This document shows, in pieces, positions 19,521-28,861 of a stretch of DNA of 64,000 nt (positions are counted from its first letter, which is position 1; the number at the start of each line of letters is the position of its first letter). Source of the DNA: Bacteriovorax sp. (GTDB taxonomy: Bacteria > Bdellovibrionota > Bacteriovoracia > Bacteriovoracales > Bacteriovoracaceae); NCBI GenBank assembly GCA_028710485.1, contig JAQTTZ010000008.1:1-64000 (forward strand). The letters run 5' to 3'. Made by a program: the position numbers and the translations under genes. The notes beneath the pieces were generated by a model. That model was given only the letters and a program-made list of their open reading frames with translations, made no database searches and was not told the DNA's origin.

Positions 19521-20619
19521 CTTCTAGATCTTTTTCCTCTTCCTTAGATCCAGGAGCTAAATCGGGTTTGGCTTTCAAGGTATCAATGTTTTTGTAATCT
19601 ACATCACCTTTTACAATATAGTATTTACCTTTTTCCTGGGTGAGAAGCGTCCCATCCATATTGATAATATTGCTTATTGTTTTCTTTTCGGAAAGAGCCG
19701 AGATTTTTTTGTCGTTACTATTCAAGTTGGCAATATCAAAGCTTGGTGAATTTATATTTCCAGTATTTTTAATAAATGCAATATTGTCTTTGTCGAAATC
19801 GCAAACCAGGTGGCCTAAATCGTTTAGTTCGGAAGTATAGAGGTTTTCACGTTTTGAAAAATCTTTAAGTGGTAAAGGTGATCTGCTAATTGAACTTCCT
19901 ATTGTGGAAAAATGAATTCCAAATGCTCCTAAAACCAGGTGATCTTGATTTAGACAAATTTCAACTTTCATCATTGAACTTGGTGCTTTAAAGATAATCT
20001 CACTTTTTGAAATGTTGCGTTTAAATTCTAAAACGCCATAAATTCCAACTTCACTCAGATCTGTATAGTAAACAGTATTATCATCGCTCATGACAACTTC
20101 TGGAATAAAATAAGGATTGAGTCGATTGTTAAGCTTAATTGAAAATTTCAAAGCAGAATTTGAAGTATTTTCGAAATTCAAAATTTTGGTATAAGGATCA
20201 TAGTAGGAAAGCCAAGTATCGTTGAGAAGAAGATTCGGACTGATTCCTGTCCCGACTTCTCGCAGTGAAGTTTCGCCATAATTAACTAAGAAAATTTTTT
20301 CTTTAGCACGAAGAGAGTAAAAATTATGAAAGTTAGTATTTTGGAGAACGATCATTTTCTTTCGAGCCGAACTAGCAAAAATAGTATATGCAGTTCCAAT
20401 ATCACCCTTGATCATTTCTTGAACTTTATAATTAGTAGAGAAAAGTAAACTACCAGATCGTTTTTGATAATAAGTAAACTTACCATCTTTGGTTAGAAAG
20501 CGGATATTGTTTGCAGCTTGTTTGGTTAGAAGCTCAGGTAAAACGATTCGTGCTTCAACACCAAAGATTGAAAAGATATTAAATAATAGCAATGTCAGAG
20601 CACTATTTTTTAATGCCAT
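19513..20619 (-). CDS. Secreted beta-rich protein of unknown function
   Basis: Not recognised. The 368-residue product begins with a signal peptide (LTLLLFNIFSIFGVEA, cut before RIVLP). The mature part has repeated short strand-turn-strand units (TYYQKRSGSLLF, TWLSYYDPYTKILNFE, TVYYTDLSEVGIYGVLEF) that look like beta-propeller blades; this is inference from pattern only. The C-terminal tail is strongly acidic (GSKEEEKDLEDE). It overlaps the gene upstream by 17 bases and the one downstream by 8. Confidence 0.7.
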   Translation of the reverse strand: MALKNSALTLLLFNIFSIFGVEARIVLPELLTKQAANNIRFLTKDGKFTYYQKRSGSLLFSTNYKVQEMIKGDIGTAYTIFASSARKKMIVLQNTNFHNFYSLRAKEKIFLVNYGETSLREVGTGISPNLLLNDTWLSYYDPYTKILNFENTSNSALKFSIKLNNRLNPYFIPEVVMSDDNTVYYTDLSEVGIYGVLEFKRNISKSEIIFKAPSSMMKVEICLNQDHLVLGAFGIHFSTIGSSISRSPLPLKDFSKRENLYTSELNDLGHLVCDFDKDNIAFIKNTGNINSPSFDIANLNSNDKKISALSEKKTISNIINMDGTLLTQEKGKYYIVKGDVDYKNIDTLKAKPDLAPGSKEEEKDLEDE

Positions 20620-22501
20620 AAAGTGTCCAGGTATTTAAAGGGTGAAGTTCGCTATGGGCGCTTACTGAATTAAAAATATTTTGCCACAAAACTAAACGAG
20701 GAGTGAAGATATCATCAATAGCTGCACGCAGAACAAGCCAGGTTTCACCATACTTGACTAGGTATCCATCAATTATAAAAGGCATAGGATGACATTGATT
20801 CATAACCGTTCTTTGAAATTCTTCAGGAATGAGATCTTCAACGCAACCAACTCCATGAACCAATCCATTTGAAATTTTATCTAGATAAAATTTTAAATCA
20901 GTTAAGTTTTTTACCGTGCGCCCCTGAGTTCCTTTGACTTCGTTGATCATGTTTACAAATGAATAACGTTCATTTACGAAAGCTGTTGGGAAATAGTCAA
21001 AAATTGGTCTGCCAATAAACTTAATATCGGCTAATGGTTTTTCTTCCCAGATAACTTTTTTATTACATGAAAGAGTTGTACACGTTTCAAAATCATAAAC
21101 AATAAAGCATCCAAATTTAAATTCTGAACGAAGTGGACTATAGGTTTTAGAATCCACTATACGGCATTTAGTTTTAGCCGGTGCACCTTTTTGCTGATAA
21201 AGAATTTTTGCAATTACCTGATCTTCACTTAGCGGTTCATCATTTCTTGACCCAGGAATATAGGCTACGCACTCTTCTTTTTCTTTTATGCGATCCATGT
21301 AACAAACTTTTAATGGCCAGCCTTCTTCATGTTTAATATCAAAATTTAATCGGGCAAAAGTGTAATTGGCCTCACCGCCGCATGTTTCTTTGTTTGTAGT
21401 AATTTTACGTGGAGAAAAATGATTTACTAGACGATGGATATTTGTAATGGCTTCATTGTCGACACTTCCAGGACAATCGTGATAATTGGTTATCAGTTTT
21501 GATTTATTTAAAGCATTAGATATATTGTCACAGTTTTGTAATGGGTAATCAGAAAGGAAGTTTTTGTTTCCTTTTGTTTCACAAATACTCGGCTCATTGA
21601 TTAATTTTGCTGCGCAATTTTTTAAATCTATAGGAGTGAGCTCTTCAGTTTTACCAAGAAGATTTTGGCATTTATAGCTTAACTTATAAAGAGGAGCTTC
21701 ACCGTTAACGACCTTACTCCATACATCACTTTTTAAATAATTCTCACAAAAATGTACGGGGGAAGTGATGTTATTGCAAAGGTTGTCGATATAGGTTTTT
21801 TCGAGTGTTGGCATTTTTTGTTTATAAAGCTCAACTTGTTTTTGATTTTTAGATTTTTTAAGTATTTGCTGTATACGACATAAGTAGGGAGTGTAGGAAT
21901 TATCCAACCAATCTTTATGAATGGCTTCACAGTCGGTACTATTTTTAGGAACCGGAAATTTAATTCCTTCTATTGTCTTTTGGAAATTAGTTTCATTAAA
22001 AAGAGTCGCAAATTCTCGATTGTTTAAACATTTCTTTTTGTAAACTTGATCAAAGAAATCATTTTTGGGAATGGATGCACTTTCCGTTATGTTTTCTTTG
22101 TTTTTAAAAGTGACAAGAATGTTTACGGTATCACCCTCGGCTGTTTTTAGAAGATTGCTTTCCAGAGCTGAAAGAAATTTGCATTCATCTTTTTGTGCCA
22201 ATCTTAAGAATTTATCATCAGAGTGAAAAATAATTGAACGCATGAACTGTGGATCGATTTTTACATCTTTTAAATCAGAGATATCTAAAAGCGCTTTGAA
22301 GTTGGATTGAATTTTACTTTTATTTTGATCATATTGCTTGCGATGAACATCGAGCAAACGTTCAAGACTTTCAACAATGCCGGGGTTTTCTTGTGCCAAA
22401 GCCTTGGTCGATTGACTACCAAGGCTTATAACAAGAACTATAAATCCTATGATCTTATAAAACTGATTTTGCAAGAATAGAGGCGATGTCTTCAACTTCA
22501 A
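20603..22501 (-). CDS. Large cysteine-rich secreted protein of unknown function
   Basis: Not recognised. The 632-residue product has an N-terminal hydrophobic segment (IIGFIVLVISLGSQSTKALA) consistent with a signal peptide ending near residue 37. The mature part contains about twenty cysteines spread along the chain (for example TCTTLSC and CENYLK), suggesting a disulfide-rich extracytoplasmic protein. The start at 22501 overlaps the end of the oxidoreductase gene by 47 bases; no better ATG exists downstream before the signal. Its position with two further secreted proteins suggests a shared envelope or extracellular role. Confidence 0.7.
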   Translation of the reverse strand: MKLKTSPLFLQNQFYKIIGFIVLVISLGSQSTKALAQENPGIVESLERLLDVHRKQYDQNKSKIQSNFKALLDISDLKDVKIDPQFMRSIIFHSDDKFLRLAQKDECKFLSALESNLLKTAEGDTVNILVTFKNKENITESASIPKNDFFDQVYKKKCLNNREFATLFNETNFQKTIEGIKFPVPKNSTDCEAIHKDWLDNSYTPYLCRIQQILKKSKNQKQVELYKQKMPTLEKTYIDNLCNNITSPVHFCENYLKSDVWSKVVNGEAPLYKLSYKCQNLLGKTEELTPIDLKNCAAKLINEPSICETKGNKNFLSDYPLQNCDNISNALNKSKLITNYHDCPGSVDNEAITNIHRLVNHFSPRKITTNKETCGGEANYTFARLNFDIKHEEGWPLKVCYMDRIKEKEECVAYIPGSRNDEPLSEDQVIAKILYQQKGAPAKTKCRIVDSKTYSPLRSEFKFGCFIVYDFETCTTLSCNKKVIWEEKPLADIKFIGRPIFDYFPTAFVNERYSFVNMINEVKGTQGRTVKNLTDLKFYLDKISNGLVHGVGCVEDLIPEEFQRTVMNQCHPMPFIIDGYLVKYGETWLVLRAAIDDIFTPRLVLWQNIFNSVSAHSELHPLNTWTLYGIKK

Positions 22502-24482
22502 GATTTTCTGTTTCCTTAACTCCGGCCTTAGACGAATTAAAGTTAATCATACAATAAGAACACGCAGTGGCCAACTTGTTAACTTCTTTCTCACCGATAT
22601 CTCTTAAGCGATTATTGGCAACATGTTCTCCCTCAGGAAGTTCGTACCACATGTTTCCTCCACCCATTCCACAGCAAAGTGCTTTGTCTTTACTTCTTAC
22701 CATCTCTTTTATTTTAATTCCTTGAATAGAATTCAAGATGGCACGAGGAGCATTGTACTGGCCATGATGGCGACCAAGATAACATGGGTCATGGAAAGTA
22801 AGGGTTTCGTCTATTCTCTTTTCGGGAACCAGCTTTCCTTTATCAATTAAGTCGGCAAGAAGTTCGGTATGGTGAAGAGTTTCAAAAACTCCCTCCTCAA
22901 ACTTAGCATACTCTTTGCCAATGGTATGGAGACAATGTGGACAGTGGGTAACAACTTTTCCGAAATCGTATTGGTTCATGTTGGCAATATTTTCAATAGC
23001 AATTTCATTAAAAGAATATTCGTCACCGAAGCGTCTTACGGGATCTCCATTGCATTTTTCAGTTTTTCCCATCACCGCAAAACTCACACCTGCTTTTTTC
23101 ATCAAAGCAATTGTGTCTTTAACAACTTTTTGATTAGAGCCATCATAAGAACCAGCACATCCAACATAGTAAAGATAGTCAACTTTTTTACCCACCTCTA
23201 TTACTGGAATATTCAAACCATCGGCCCATTTGAAGCGATCATGTTGGGCAATTCCCCAAGGGTTTCCTTGATTTTTTATTTTATTAATGGCATCAGCGGC
23301 AGCAGGAGGGATGTCTCCTAAGGTTAAAGCTTTATAGCGTTTAGCTTCCATGATAAGATTAACATGCTCAATATTAGCAGGACATTCTTCCATGCATGCA
23401 CCACAAGTAGTGCACGCATCTAGTTCATTTGCTGTGAAAAGAGGGGTTTCACCCCAAATGTCAGCATCTTTTTCACCTTTAGCTGCTGTTGCAGAAGCGA
23501 GGTCGCGAGTTTTAGTAATGATCAGTTTAGGGTCAAGAGGTTTTCCCGCTAAGTTTGCCGGACATACCTGCGTGCAGCGTCCACACTCCACACAAGATAA
23601 TAAATCTAAATTATGTTTCATCGTAAGTTCTGAAAGTTTACCTAGCCCAAAAGTTTCGGCATTTTCGTTTTCAAAGTTCATTGGTTCCAGTACAGCTCCA
23701 CGTCGTGCGGGAGTAACTAGAGCGGCAAATGGCAACGTGAGGATATGGGAAAATTTTGAGTAACCAAGGCTTGCGATGAAAACCATGGTATTAACCATAT
23801 GAAGAAACCAAAGGGTGCGGTGAGTATAAGCGACGCTGGTATCACTAAGACCGATTTTGGAAAGAACGACTGCGACTGACCAACCCACAGGTGACCAGTG
23901 TGCTTCATTGATAGGGAAATTATTTCCAACGATTCGAAGACCTTCGATTAAGTACCCAAGCACAACCAAGGCTACGAGCATGGAATACATATAAAGTTCT
24001 TGTTTTGGTTTAGTCGCAGAAAGATAAACTGGGCGATCAACATAGCGACGTTTATAGGCAAGTGCCAGGCCAAGTAAGACCATAATTCCGGCAATGTCCG
24101 ATAGGAAAGACAAAACGATATAAGTCGTCCCTTGGAATGGGCGAAGAGGCGTATCGGCGTGAATGGCAACTACATCTGTAGTTATCCATAAAATAAGAAA
24201 ACCGTAAAAAATTAACCCATGAAAGATCGCGACGTTTTTAAAACGTGGAACTTTTCCTGTAAAAAAAACTGTATGCAAAAATTTAAAAATATTTGGTTCT
24301 TTGGGAATAAGTTTTGCTAGTCCCTTAATTCCTTCACCTTTGGTGATGAAAAGAATCTTGCCATAAATTCCCTTGAGCATAATGGCCAGGCTGGTAAAGA
24401 AAAGCAGATACATTAATATTTTAAATATATGCGGAATATTCCACAAAATTTCTCTGGTGGCGAGTGTAGTAACATCTCCCAT
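22455..24482 (-). CDS. Membrane Fe-S oxidoreductase, EtfD/HdrD-like
   Basis: A 675-residue fusion. The N-terminal nitrate-reductase-gamma-like membrane domain has about six helices (residues 15-270). Two 4Fe-4S clusters follow (CVECGRCTQVCP near 296-307 and CTTCGACMEECP near 354-366), then two CCG domains (YVGC...HCPHC, about 440-520, and DPCYLGRHHG...LCCGMGGG, about 562-610). This is the layout of EtfD-type proteins, which pass electrons from electron-transfer flavoprotein to the quinone pool during fatty-acid oxidation. The etfAB genes are not in the window. A dedicated HdrD- or GlpC-like role is the alternative. Confidence 0.82.
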   Translation of the reverse strand: MGDVTTLATREILWNIPHIFKILMYLLFFTSLAIMLKGIYGKILFITKGEGIKGLAKLIPKEPNIFKFLHTVFFTGKVPRFKNVAIFHGLIFYGFLILWITTDVVAIHADTPLRPFQGTTYIVLSFLSDIAGIMVLLGLALAYKRRYVDRPVYLSATKPKQELYMYSMLVALVVLGYLIEGLRIVGNNFPINEAHWSPVGWSVAVVLSKIGLSDTSVAYTHRTLWFLHMVNTMVFIASLGYSKFSHILTLPFAALVTPARRGAVLEPMNFENENAETFGLGKLSELTMKHNLDLLSCVECGRCTQVCPANLAGKPLDPKLIITKTRDLASATAAKGEKDADIWGETPLFTANELDACTTCGACMEECPANIEHVNLIMEAKRYKALTLGDIPPAAADAINKIKNQGNPWGIAQHDRFKWADGLNIPVIEVGKKVDYLYYVGCAGSYDGSNQKVVKDTIALMKKAGVSFAVMGKTEKCNGDPVRRFGDEYSFNEIAIENIANMNQYDFGKVVTHCPHCLHTIGKEYAKFEEGVFETLHHTELLADLIDKGKLVPEKRIDETLTFHDPCYLGRHHGQYNAPRAILNSIQGIKIKEMVRSKDKALCCGMGGGNMWYELPEGEHVANNRLRDIGEKEVNKLATACSYCMINFNSSKAGVKETENLEVEDIASILAKSVL

Positions 24483-24647
24483 AAGTTCTCCTGCAGTTAG
24501 TTGCCTTTAAAGTCGAGTGTTTTGGTCAGGTATGCAATTCTATTTTTCTACGAATAGGATAATGGAGATTGCCAAAGAATTAAATGAGAAATTTGGTTAT
24601 TTAAGGCATAATAAAAAAAAGCATATTCACTTTTGCTAGAGATAAGA

Positions 24648-25700
24648 ATGATCAAGAGACTACTAATCCTCCTTCTTGTATTGGTACTTGCAAGTTGTGC
24701 AAGAGTACAGACACTCAATTTACAAAAGCATGACTATGCTGAACGTCCTCACCATATCATTTGGTTTCAAATCGCTGGTTTTTCCGAAGAACATATTCCG
24801 CTTTTACGTTTTAATGTTCCTGAAGCAAACTATCGAACAAGTCTAGAGAAGATAGATTGCTTGGGCAAAATGTGGAGTTTTAACCTCTATGAATTGAGAC
24901 CGGACTCAACTAAAAGTTTTCTTTCTCAATTAAATGGGTCAAAAAATATCAAAGGACAATGCGAAGATTTCGGGACACGCCCAGTTTGGGATTATTTGTC
25001 TGAATTAGGCTACGCTTCTAGTATTTTTGAAAGCGGAGCAAGTGAAGATCAAAGTTTAGAAAAGGCCTTAAAGTGCCCTCAGAACAATACGCTCAATACA
25101 ACCAAATTGCGTTATTATCGTATGGGACCTGATGTTTTGGAAGGAATGAGTGGCAAGAAGTCATTTCATTACCAGGATTCAGCGACTGCCATTAAAGAAG
25201 CCATGAACCCAGGTATTTATTACGATAAATCTTGTCAGAAAAACATTTGTTACTCGAGTATCTCAAATAATTTAAAAACTCTTTGGGCACAACTTGTTAA
25301 AGAGCAGCCACAAACTTTTTTTCTCGTAAGAGATTTTAATTTTATAAAAGGTCTAAAGACAAAAGATATAGGATACGCCAAAGAATCTTTGCAAGAAATA
25401 GAAAGAATTGTTGGTTGGGTTAATGCCCAGAAGCGCGATGATATTTTAATCTTAATAACAGGTGCAGAATCGCTGAATATCGAATTTCCTAAAGAGGGGA
25501 AAGAGTGGGCGGAATTTGAACGTTCAGGAAAAAATATTGTTTATAGAAATTCTTCTCTCATGTCGCCAGTTATGGCCTCAGGTCCAATGGCGGAAAATTT
25601 TTGTGGGCTTTTTGATGAATCCGAATTGTTGAAAAGAATAATATACCGTCCAGAGAATAAGCAGTTTAGTTGGGATCTCTTAAATCCGTTCACTAACTAG
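24648..25700 (+). CDS. Lipoprotein with a degenerate alkaline-phosphatase-like fold
   Basis: Starts at ATG 24648, giving a lipoprotein signal with lipobox LASC (KRLLILLLVLVLASC). An upstream TTG at 24633 adds five residues and is less likely. The order of elements recalls the alkaline phosphatase/sulfatase superfamily: an opening HHIIWFQIAGF strand, a DDILILITGAES strand and a closing SGPMAENFCGLFDESEL (family: GPGAENF.G..D). The metal-binding Asp/His residues expected in the first and penultimate strands are absent, so it is probably not an active phosphatase. The fold assignment is inference. It is tail-to-tail with hslO, overlapping by eight bases. Confidence 0.6.
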   Translation: MIKRLLILLLVLVLASCARVQTLNLQKHDYAERPHHIIWFQIAGFSEEHIPLLRFNVPEANYRTSLEKIDCLGKMWSFNLYELRPDSTKSFLSQLNGSKNIKGQCEDFGTRPVWDYLSELGYASSIFESGASEDQSLEKALKCPQNNTLNTTKLRYYRMGPDVLEGMSGKKSFHYQDSATAIKEAMNPGIYYDKSCQKNICYSSISNNLKTLWAQLVKEQPQTFFLVRDFNFIKGLKTKDIGYAKESLQEIERIVGWVNAQKRDDILILITGAESLNIEFPKEGKEWAEFERSGKNIVYRNSSLMSPVMASGPMAENFCGLFDESELLKRIIYRPENKQFSWDLLNPFTN

Positions 25701-26529
25701 TGAACTCTTCCTTTAAAATAAGATAGCTCGTTTTACAATAATCACATTTTGTCTCGATTTCTGTTTCGCCGGGAAGAAATATTTGATCAAGGCCGCTGGT
25801 TTTAGCAATCGACCATAAACCTTGAACCATGCGCTCGCGTGAACAATTACACTTAAATTTAATCTCTCTAGATCCTAAATAAAGCAGCCCAAGTTTTTCT
25901 AAATGAGATTGGATAATGTCATATTCACTGGTGTGTTGCTTGAAAAGCTCGCTAATATATTCTTTATGTTTTTGCCAATAATCTAAAACACTCAAGTTAT
26001 AATCAGTTTTAATTTTGTTAATATTAATATCGGGTAATTTCATGATCATTACACTTTGATCACTTTCCTCGCTTAAAAATATTTCACTATTAAATTGATA
26101 AGATTCTCGCAAAATTGAATTAACAACTTCATGAGAATTAACATCCTTTAATTCGATAATTGAAGTGTAGGGATGGGCTTCATTTGGCATTGTTTTCACA
26201 ATTCTACAGCGGCCCGAAATGCTTTTTGGAAACTCGTTAAAATTTTCAGGCAGAAGAAGAGTTCGCATTTGTCCCTGTTCACTCATTTCGACTTTTAAAC
26301 GAAAATAAGGTTCTTCGGAATCAATATAAATCCCTAATCCTTCACCTGGTTTTAAATAAGAAATCATGAGTTGGATAGAAAGAATGGTATCTCTAAAATA
26401 ATGAAATCCACCACCACGACTTGAGTGGATAATGGCAAGATCGTTGATTAACTTTTGCCCTTCTAGGAAGTGCAATGTGAACCCGTCTTTTTGATCAATA
26501 AAACTATACAATCGACTTTCTGGAAGCAT
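25693..26529 (-). CDS. hslO: Hsp33-like redox-regulated chaperone
   Basis: Holdase chaperone activated by oxidation and unfolding. The C-terminal zinc-binding redox switch is present as KCNC (about 225-228) and KCDYC (about 260-264), the CxC...CxxC pattern of Hsp33 with a gap in the normal range. The N-terminal domain is divergent but includes the IHSSRGGGFHYF stretch and normal overall length (278). It is transcribed away from the addB-like gene with about 49 bases between the starts. Confidence 0.85.
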   Translation of the reverse strand: MLPESRLYSFIDQKDGFTLHFLEGQKLINDLAIIHSSRGGGFHYFRDTILSIQLMISYLKPGEGLGIYIDSEEPYFRLKVEMSEQGQMRTLLLPENFNEFPKSISGRCRIVKTMPNEAHPYTSIIELKDVNSHEVVNSILRESYQFNSEIFLSEESDQSVMIMKLPDININKIKTDYNLSVLDYWQKHKEYISELFKQHTSEYDIIQSHLEKLGLLYLGSREIKFKCNCSRERMVQGLWSIAKTSGLDQIFLPGETEIETKCDYCKTSYLILKEEFTS

Positions 26530-26578
26530 AAAATGAAAAATATCAAAAAAATCTCATTTTGTCTTGGAGAAAAGCGTT

Positions 26579-28861
26579 GTGCTAGAGGTGATCTTTTATC
26601 AATCTACTGAAGATCTAGTCGCAGCAGACCTTTCTATTGAAAGCCCATTAATTATATGTCCGAGTCCGATTGTTGCAGATGGTTTAAGGCGTCTAATGCC
26701 GGACAATCTAGAAATCATAACGATCTCAAAATGGGTGACCGATTATTTAAAGAGCAAAAACCTTAAAAGATCCAATAAAGCAGAGTTGATGCTTAGGCTA
26801 TCCTCCGTATGGCGTCACTATTTTCCAAAAGAAGAGGCACATCTTTTTTTTAAATCTTTTGAAATGTTCACTGATTTGCGCTCTTTTTCTCTGAACCTTG
26901 AACTTCTATCAGAGTTTTTAAAAGAACTAGACGAAGTCACAACTAAATCAATTTTACTTTTTTGGACCTTTCTTCAAAATGAACAAATTATTGATGAGCA
27001 TTTAAGTTATCAGGTTGTTTCGGAATTGGAGATTGAACGACCAATCTGGATCATGGGCTTTAAGCATTTAAGTGGAATTCAAATCGACATGCTCAAAGTA
27101 ATTAGTGAAAAAACAGACGTGAATGTTTTTTTTCCAAAAGATGTCTATACCGAAAGTTTAAATACGGATTGGATTCGTTGGCTCGTACCTGAAGAAAAAA
27201 TAGAAATTACCAACGAAGTGAAGAAGTTAAAAGTAATCCACTTTCCTAAAAATAAACTTAACATCGTTTTGGATTCAATCCAAAAAATGATACCTAGTTT
27301 TGACCTGGCATTGGCCAGCTCGAACTTGACACTCAATGCTCGTCAAGAAGTCTCACTTGAAAATTTATTCTTTAAATCTCCGGAAGACCTATTCAAAGTT
27401 CGCAGGGAAGAATTACTTGAAGCTTTAAGTGAAGAGCTTCTCGTAGGACCTATGAGTTTGGAGGATTTTTCAAAAAAGATAGAAGAAAGAAAAATAAAGG
27501 CATTGGAGTCAGAGGATTTTATTTACTATAAAGTTCTTTTGCTTTTAGCTGAATCCTTAGAGTTATATGGAGAGTTTCAGACAAGTGTTGATACCTTCAC
27601 TTTAAAGATTTTAAAAATGATTTTAGAACTGAATTCGCCAAGAGTTTCTCTGGCAACTATCACCAGTAATCCAAGTACCAGGTTATTAGAGTTAAATGAA
27701 CTACCATACAAAGACAGTGAGCATCCGTTAGTGATGGTTGCAACGTCAAACTATGGGACCTTAAAATCGCAGGAAGGAAAATATAGCGAAAAAATGATAG
27801 AGGCCTTAAGAGTTATCGCACCTATTAAAAGATCGGGACTTGATTTTTCGTATCTTAAAAGTGAGCTTATTCAAACATTATCCGATAATAAAAATATTTT
27901 ATTAATGGAAGAAGGTTTAGATGTTATAGACCTTTCGTGGAGAGAAATACTCAAAGGTTTCGAGCTCGAAGTTATAAATCCGAATGCCAACTATCAGTTA
28001 AAGATTAAGAAAGATCATCTTTTTTCTCTTATAAAACCTGGACCCTATGTTCCCAAAAATATTTCAGCCTCCAGGTTGCAAATTTTTATGGATTGCCCAC
28101 GGAAATATTATTTTTCATATATTGAAAAAATTGATCATCGTCCAATCGAGCGCTTAAAGATTGCAGCTGATGAAATGGGAACAATTGAACATGAAATTAT
28201 TGAAAAATACTTTATAGGCAGAAAAATTGATTCAAGTTTGATCTTTGAACCAATAATCCATGAAGAGTTTTGTCGATTGGCCCTTGAGGAGTTTATTTCC
28301 AGTCATAAGATTATTCTAAATGAAAAAACTAAACTCACTACGTTTTATGAATTACTTCATTTTTCTCAAAATGGGATCGAGTTTTTAGTAAATTTCTGTC
28401 ACAAAAATCAAGCGTTAGGAATTGAGTTTGAAAGCAGCCTCGGTGAAAATCCTTGGGGCCTTGTCGGATCCATTGATTGCTTGGTTTATCTTGCTGATAA
28501 TAAAATAGCCCTTTTTGACTTTAAACGTTCTGGGGCAGCTATTGGTTCAAAACGCGATACATTGGCGTTTGATAAAATTCAAATCTGGGCATACTTAATA
28601 GTCATGCAACGCTTTCAGGAAAAATCAATACACACATGGGGCTATCTTAATCTTTCTGAAATCGAAGCGTCACAAATTTATAATGAAGCAGAAGCACGCG
28701 TTTTAGATGAAGCCAAAATGGATGATTTTCAAATTTGCCTTGAGAAAGTTATCGAAGAGATGAAAAGAGAAGTCCATTTTCAAGCAACTCCAAGAACCAA
28801 TAAGGTTTGTGATTTTTGTGAAGTTCAACTTTTCTGCTCTAAGGGGAGTTGCCTCGTATGA
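26579..28861 (+). CDS. AddB-like subunit of a helicase-nuclease, Fe-S PD-(D/E)XK nuclease
   Basis: The GTG at 26579 follows GGAG by nine bases; a TTG at 26564 would itself lie in that ribosome site. The 760-residue protein has a UvrD-like N-terminal region without a Walker A motif, as an inactive-helicase subunit would. The C-terminal nuclease has DCPRKYYF near 503, GTIEHEIIEKYF, GSIDCLVY, LFDFKRSG near 646 and CDFCEVQLFC near 743. The single Cys plus C-x2-C-x5-C is the iron-sulfur staple of AddB. Role: double-strand-break end resection before recombination, with the next gene as partner (ATGA overlap). Confidence 0.85.
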   Translation: MLEVIFYQSTEDLVAADLSIESPLIICPSPIVADGLRRLMPDNLEIITISKWVTDYLKSKNLKRSNKAELMLRLSSVWRHYFPKEEAHLFFKSFEMFTDLRSFSLNLELLSEFLKELDEVTTKSILLFWTFLQNEQIIDEHLSYQVVSELEIERPIWIMGFKHLSGIQIDMLKVISEKTDVNVFFPKDVYTESLNTDWIRWLVPEEKIEITNEVKKLKVIHFPKNKLNIVLDSIQKMIPSFDLALASSNLTLNARQEVSLENLFFKSPEDLFKVRREELLEALSEELLVGPMSLEDFSKKIEERKIKALESEDFIYYKVLLLLAESLELYGEFQTSVDTFTLKILKMILELNSPRVSLATITSNPSTRLLELNELPYKDSEHPLVMVATSNYGTLKSQEGKYSEKMIEALRVIAPIKRSGLDFSYLKSELIQTLSDNKNILLMEEGLDVIDLSWREILKGFELEVINPNANYQLKIKKDHLFSLIKPGPYVPKNISASRLQIFMDCPRKYYFSYIEKIDHRPIERLKIAADEMGTIEHEIIEKYFIGRKIDSSLIFEPIIHEEFCRLALEEFISSHKIILNEKTKLTTFYELLHFSQNGIEFLVNFCHKNQALGIEFESSLGENPWGLVGSIDCLVYLADNKIALFDFKRSGAAIGSKRDTLAFDKIQIWAYLIVMQRFQEKSIHTWGYLNLSEIEASQIYNEAEARVLDEAKMDDFQICLEKVIEEMKREVHFQATPRTNKVCDFCEVQLFCSKGSCLV

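Noticed and set aside
23350-23763. 137-residue open frame opposite the Fe-S oxidoreductase gene
   Set aside because: It is antisense to highly conserved Fe-S motifs, has no ribosome site and its composition reflects the complementary strand.
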